Assembly (NCBI GenBank): GCA_017651645.1
Contig: JAGCCO010000030.1
Location: 1 to 56,932, forward strand
From: Bacteroidales bacterium
GTDB lineage: Bacteria; Bacteroidota; Bacteroidia; Bacteroidales; F082
Direction of reading: 5' to 3'
Length of the DNA: 56,932 nt
Below the pieces are notes generated by a model. That model worked only from the letters and a program-made list of their open reading frames with translations. It did not search any database and was not told the DNA's origin. A program made the position numbers and the translations under genes. This document shows positions 53,678 to 56,932 of the stretch, piece by piece (within the stretch, counting starts at the first letter, position 1; each line of letters starts with the position of its first letter).

Positions 53678-54630
53678 TTCAAATCATTCAATTCTTTCAC
53701 CATTCCGTTCATGATCTCCTCCCCATAGCGCTGATCAACCGGCAGAGGAAGCATCTGTGATGCAAGACAATACTCCAAACTGGCGTCATCGACCCAATCC
53801 AAAACGTCCGGCCAATAACAAGCGATGAACACTTTTTCGGCAATAAGCCTCTCCCGCGTCCCCCTGGCTGACGTCAAATAGGGGTAAACCATTGGAACAG
53901 CATCGTCCTCAAGATTCAGGACGATCTTGTTTGATTTGCCTAATTCGTTTTCCAGCAGACGGTAATTCGCTCTGCGCCGGTTGGCGACCCCCTCATAATC
54001 GATACCTCGCATGAGCCGATGAGTGAGTCTCGACATCCGACGGACAGGCTGACCCGACAGGCGGTCATCATTCTTCCGGAAATCATCATAACCGGCCTCC
54101 GCTCCCTGGTCGATACGCCTAAGAAGGTGGCTCATCCGGTCATAAGACTCGTCCTGTTCAAACTCTCCGCCAAGCAGTTTTTCCGTATAAAGATACGCGC
54201 CGTCCGACACGCCAAAGAACTTACGGCAGGAATAGAAAGTGTCAATTCCTTTCACCGGTTTGGCATAAAAGGCCTGCGTGTTGTCAATGATCAGGCTCGT
54301 GCCATACAATTCGGCCAAATACTCGACATACCGCTGCTTCAAACCGAAATAATTCACATAGAGCAGCGCCTCGCCTGCTTTGACGGAAAGCTTTTCCCTC
54401 AACTCCAGACGCCCATCCACGTGGTAGAACACATACTGAACGCCCAGTTTCTCAAAAGGCTCCAGAACCACCGAACAGATATAATAGGGCAGGTAAACCT
54501 TCTTATATCCTCGAGACTGCAGAATATACTCAAGACAGTTGCGCCCAGTATTCAAGCGAAGGGCATCCTTGTGATACTCCTCCACCAGGGGCAGTTCCAG
54601 ACCGAAATATCCGCCAACAGGCTCCGTCAT
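53665..54630 (-). CDS. DegT/DnrJ/EryC1-like PLP enzyme, divergent
   Basis: The 321-residue protein starts at the ATG at 54630, which forms ATGA with the TGA of the upstream ATP-grasp; a longer frame starts at 54651. It is shorter than normal DegT enzymes (370-400). RLNTGRNCLEYILQSRGY near the start, LIIDNTQAFYAK near residue 110 and SCRKFFGVSDGAYLY near residue 133, where the lysine fits the PLP site, are the family marks. The usual EDxA pair reads DNTQA. It could be an aminotransferase for a small acid or sugar, or a non-catalytic relative. Its location between two ATP-grasps is notable. Confidence 0.75.
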   Translation of the reverse strand: MTEPVGGYFGLELPLVEEYHKDALRLNTGRNCLEYILQSRGYKKVYLPYYICSVVLEPFEKLGVQYVFYHVDGRLELREKLSVKAGEALLYVNYFGLKQRYVEYLAELYGTSLIIDNTQAFYAKPVKGIDTFYSCRKFFGVSDGAYLYTEKLLGGEFEQDESYDRMSHLLRRIDQGAEAGYDDFRKNDDRLSGQPVRRMSRLTHRLMRGIDYEGVANRRRANYRLLENELGKSNKIVLNLEDDAVPMVYPYLTSARGTRERLIAEKVFIACYWPDVLDWVDDASLEYCLASQMLPLPVDQRYGEEIMNGMVKELNDLKCKG

Positions 54631-55829
54631 CTTACAACCACTCTCCGCCATTCTCGTTGATGGGTAATAGCATGTTCCAGTTCTTCGGCCGATTTGAAAG
54701 AAAGGACCAGCGTACCGATGGCATTATTTGCGCCTTCAAATGCTTCCACACGGACCCCGCTTTCCACCCAAAGGTCCTCCTCAACAACCTCTCCGGAGAA
54801 ACACGGCGCAATCTCCAGATGGTCAAAAAGTCCCCCCTGGTCGGCGTGCAGGATAATCTCCGCCCAATACCCGTTGTAAGGCTTCTGTTCAATGCGGTCA
54901 ATAATCGGATCTCCCACAATCGCACGGGTAATGGCTGTAATCATGTCCACGCCTGTCGCATATCGCAGCATCTCGCACAGACGGTTTCCTCCCCCACGGG
55001 GGGTCAGTTCCATGATATAGGGCTTGCCATTGGTTCCGATGCGGGTCTCAATGTTATAGACAACCGTTTTCAGACCGAGCAAGGTAATCAGCCGCTGAAT
55101 CTCAGAAGTCAGATACGCCTCCTGTTCCTTGGTAAAGGTGGACGGCCAGGAATAGGCAGCGGGCGTGTACGGATTGACGGCATCCGCATCAAAGCGCTGG
55201 GCACAAAAACTTGTGAACGCCAGTTTTCCGTCTATCGACATACTGTCAGTATCGGAAGAACAGCCCTGTTTCTCAATAAACTCTTCGACGATAATATGAC
55301 CGGAAAGGGAGTTCTTCCAGGCATGCTCCAAGGCAGGTTTCAAATCTTCCACCGCGTCTACTCGGGTCACACCCTTGCTTCCCGCAGAGTCCGTAGGCTT
55401 GACAATGACGGGGAAAGAGAAAGAACAAGCCTCTTTCATCGCCGTTTCGACACTGTCGAAACCCTGATGCTTCGGGACATTGAAACCGTTCTTCTCCAGA
55501 AAATCCCGGAACTTGTCCTTGTTCTGGAGAATCTCCACGGACTCAAACGGTCCGAAGGAGGGCAGTCCCATCTTATTCTGGACATAGGATGCGGAAATCA
55601 CACCAGGATCACAGGCGAAAGACATGATGCCGTCTATCTTGAGCCGTTGCGCCTCCCGCAGAACGGCTTCCTTGTCGATGATGCTCACATTGCAATACGC
55701 ATCGCTCCTTTTGTGCGCTATGTTGTCAGGCAGGTAATCCGCCGTGATAACAAAGTAGCCCTGGTGATGGGCGGCATCGATCACAGGCTTGAGGTAACGA
55801 AGACCTCCCAACAGCATCAGTTTCTTCAT
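54627..55829 (-). CDS. ATP-grasp ligase (L-amino-acid-ligase/carboxylase-like)
   Basis: The 400-residue protein begins MLLGGLRYLKPVIDAAHHQ, has a lid at VIVKPTDSAGSKGVTRV near residue 140, VEEFIEKQGCSSD and a metal site YNIETRIGTNGKPYIMELTP with both acids; the third ligand position is Thr. The C-terminal 100 residues form a small extra domain. It is in the same group as the proteins at 18651, 19796 and 52442. It overlaps the PLP-enzyme start and follows the TIM-barrel gene by 29 bases. It would join an acid to an amine by an acyl-phosphate. Confidence 0.87.
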   Translation of the reverse strand: MKKLMLLGGLRYLKPVIDAAHHQGYFVITADYLPDNIAHKRSDAYCNVSIIDKEAVLREAQRLKIDGIMSFACDPGVISASYVQNKMGLPSFGPFESVEILQNKDKFRDFLEKNGFNVPKHQGFDSVETAMKEACSFSFPVIVKPTDSAGSKGVTRVDAVEDLKPALEHAWKNSLSGHIIVEEFIEKQGCSSDTDSMSIDGKLAFTSFCAQRFDADAVNPYTPAAYSWPSTFTKEQEAYLTSEIQRLITLLGLKTVVYNIETRIGTNGKPYIMELTPRGGGNRLCEMLRYATGVDMITAITRAIVGDPIIDRIEQKPYNGYWAEIILHADQGGLFDHLEIAPCFSGEVVEEDLWVESGVRVEAFEGANNAIGTLVLSFKSAEELEHAITHQREWRRVVVR

Positions 55830-55858
55830 GCTATCCTTCCCCTCCCAACAATGCCTTT

Positions 55859-56746
55859 TTATTTCGGAGAGACTATCGCCTCCGGATAGTATTCATCAAT
55901 CACCCTCTTCACCAACGCGACCTGCTTCGCACGCTTCCTGGCATCAGCTTCAGTTGTATCCCAACTATGCGTAGCGGCGACAGATCCACCTGTTTTCAGA
56001 TACACAGGCGCACAAATACGGATGAACTCCGGCACTTCATAGTGACGGATGAAACCGCCCGAAGATTTCGGGTTCTCCGTGTGAAGATCAATCGGAATAT
56101 CAATGGCAGCACGGATAGCAGCCAGCATCTGAAGTTGGATGTCACGGACGGGATTGAACGAGTTCGCGCCCAGGGACTCCATCAATTTGGCAGAGCAAGG
56201 ATTCCCATGGCCGGTATGGGCCGATACTTTAAAGTGGCAATCTTTGGGGATGAATCCCTGCTCCCGCATCTGACCAAGCAGCCAAAGCGCGCCTTCATCA
56301 TAAACCATGAAGGAACGGCAACCCAAGCGGGCGGCTCGACGGACATCCTCGACAGCACGGACAATCTGCTCCTGCCCTCTCAGGCGGTATCCCATGCGCT
56401 GGCCTTCTTCCGTATGGACGGAAGCGGACGTGTCTGTCGTGGCACGGGGGCCGATGGCCAGGATGAGTTCCACCTTCCACTTGTCCGCGTATTCGACCAT
56501 CTGGGCGATTTCGCTGTCAAGCAGCGTCCAGATGCCCTTGGTCTGCGTGACCCGATGAATCTGGATTCCATAACCATCCAGCGCTTCCAGCAGTGCTTTC
56601 ATCGTACCAGGTGCTTGAATGCCGGGTACTTCGAAACGATACTGGCCGCCATCTTCAAACCGCTTTTCTGATGTCGGGAGCGAATAAAGGTCACCTTCCG
56701 GCATTCCTATCGACGCAAGAAAGGCTCTTGTTTCTTTCATACTCAT
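55859..56746 (-). CDS. Predicted TIM-barrel protein (peptidase-U32-like, uncertain)
   Basis: The 295-residue protein shows alternating beta-alpha segments, as in TIM barrels: ILAIGPRATTDTSAS near residue 95, RLGCRSFMVYDEGALWLLG near residue 140, HFKVSAHTGHGNPCSAKLME near residue 175 and IDIPIDLHTENPKSSGG near residue 215. Many such short glycine- and histidine-rich turns suggest metal or phosphate binding. It looks closest to small U32-peptidase-like barrels, but the family signature motif is not seen. Four bases separate it from the partial gene upstream. I do not assign a reaction. Confidence 0.55.
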   Translation of the reverse strand: MSMKETRAFLASIGMPEGDLYSLPTSEKRFEDGGQYRFEVPGIQAPGTMKALLEALDGYGIQIHRVTQTKGIWTLLDSEIAQMVEYADKWKVELILAIGPRATTDTSASVHTEEGQRMGYRLRGQEQIVRAVEDVRRAARLGCRSFMVYDEGALWLLGQMREQGFIPKDCHFKVSAHTGHGNPCSAKLMESLGANSFNPVRDIQLQMLAAIRAAIDIPIDLHTENPKSSGGFIRHYEVPEFIRICAPVYLKTGGSVAATHSWDTTEADARKRAKQVALVKRVIDEYYPEAIVSPK

Positions 56747-56750
56747 AAAG

Positions 56751-56932
56751 TTACTTCCATTCTATGGGGGGTGTCGCAATATTGCCAAATTCCGTCGCGA
56801 AAGTTATCGTGAAATAGGGAAGATCTTCTTTCATTCTTTCCGACGAAACAGTCATGTATCCGTTGGTTATTTCTTCTTCAGAAAAACGCCGACAGATGAT
56901 TTCATCGACGGTATAACCGCGTCCTCCTGCTT
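56751..56932 (-). CDS. C-terminal end of an unrecognised protein (cut by window edge)
   Basis: Reading the minus strand from base 56932 gives 60 codons ending in TAA at 56753-56751. The last residues include VDEIICRRFSEEEITNGYMT and end NIATPPIEWK. The stretch has no membrane segment. I do not recognise the family. It is followed after four bases by the TIM-barrel gene, so both are likely in one operon with the dicarboxylate-type genes downstream. Confidence 0.7.
   Translation of the reverse strand, partial: AGGRGYTVDEIICRRFSEEEITNGYMTVSSERMKEDLPYFTITFATEFGNIATPPIEWK

Noticed and set aside
54657..55889. Plus-strand frame of 410 codons opposite the ATP-grasp at 54627
   Set aside because: Antisense shadow; the minus-strand protein has clear ATP-grasp motifs.
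1..56932. CRISPR arrays, tRNA or rRNA genes, insertion sequences and phage genes
   Set aside because: I saw no regularly spaced repeats, no transposase or integrase motif in any frame and no tRNA-like cloverleaf, although weak RNA elements could be missed by eye.

Overview
The window is 57 kb of one continuous surface-polysaccharide locus. Every gene I can support lies on the minus strand, so transcription runs from base 56932 towards base 1 and both ends of the locus lie outside the window. The host is most likely a member of the Bacteroidota. The evidence is two lipoproteins, one with a run of acidic residues just after the lipobox cysteine (the surface-export style of this phylum), mostly weak Shine-Dalgarno sequences, and the gene content. 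I could not confirm the phylum by rRNA or by any housekeeping gene. Composition is mosaic: about 12.2-19.8 kb and 27.6-35.1 kb are visibly AT-richer than 36-43 kb and 52-57 kb, as expected for a locus assembled by exchange.

In order of transcription: (1) 56.9-45.7 kb is a tightly overlapped block of metabolic genes: a partial unknown protein, a probable TIM-barrel protein, two ATP-grasp ligases, a DegT-like PLP enzyme, an HpcH/HpaI-type C-C lyase, a sugar-transfer-type ATP-grasp, an acyltransferase-3 membrane protein, a 2-hydroxyacid dehydrogenase, an MmgE/PrpD protein and a two-subunit class I fumarase/tartrate dehydratase. (2) 45.7-36.2 kb holds a Wzt-type ABC ATPase, six glycosyltransferase-like genes (one a multi-pass membrane protein) and a Gfo/Idh/MocA-SDR fusion. 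(3) 36.2-29.3 kb holds two sugar-transfer ATP-grasps, two CapA-family proteins, LicD, a class V aminotransferase and a GNAT-like protein. (4) 29.3-22.1 kb is an acyl/amino-sugar module: a TagD-like cytidylyltransferase fused to a degenerate oxidoreductase, two acyl carrier proteins, two SDR reductases, an AMP ligase, a KAS III enzyme and a CapD-like dehydratase. (5) 22.1-16.0 kb holds a DegT aminotransferase, three consecutive ATP-grasps and an ATP-grasp gene broken by one in-frame TAG. (6) 15.8-0 kb holds two lipoproteins, a CBS-nucleotidyltransferase, further glycosyltransferases, an opine-dehydrogenase-like enzyme, a hexapeptide acyltransferase, a deacetylase, a CapK-like ligase, WecB and a duplicated MBOAT/SGNH O-acylation unit.

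Taken together, the genes suggest a capsule or O-antigen-like glycan with unusually heavy non-sugar decoration: amide-linked amino or hydroxy acids (nine ATP-grasp genes counting the broken one), a short 3-hydroxyacyl-type group, a LicD-transferred phospho-substituent and O-acyl groups. The candidate for a previously undescribed system is the 45.7-56.9 kb block. I infer that it makes an unusual carboxylic-acid building block and ligates it, but the product is unknown. An ABC ATPase for export is present. Its permease partner is not in the window.
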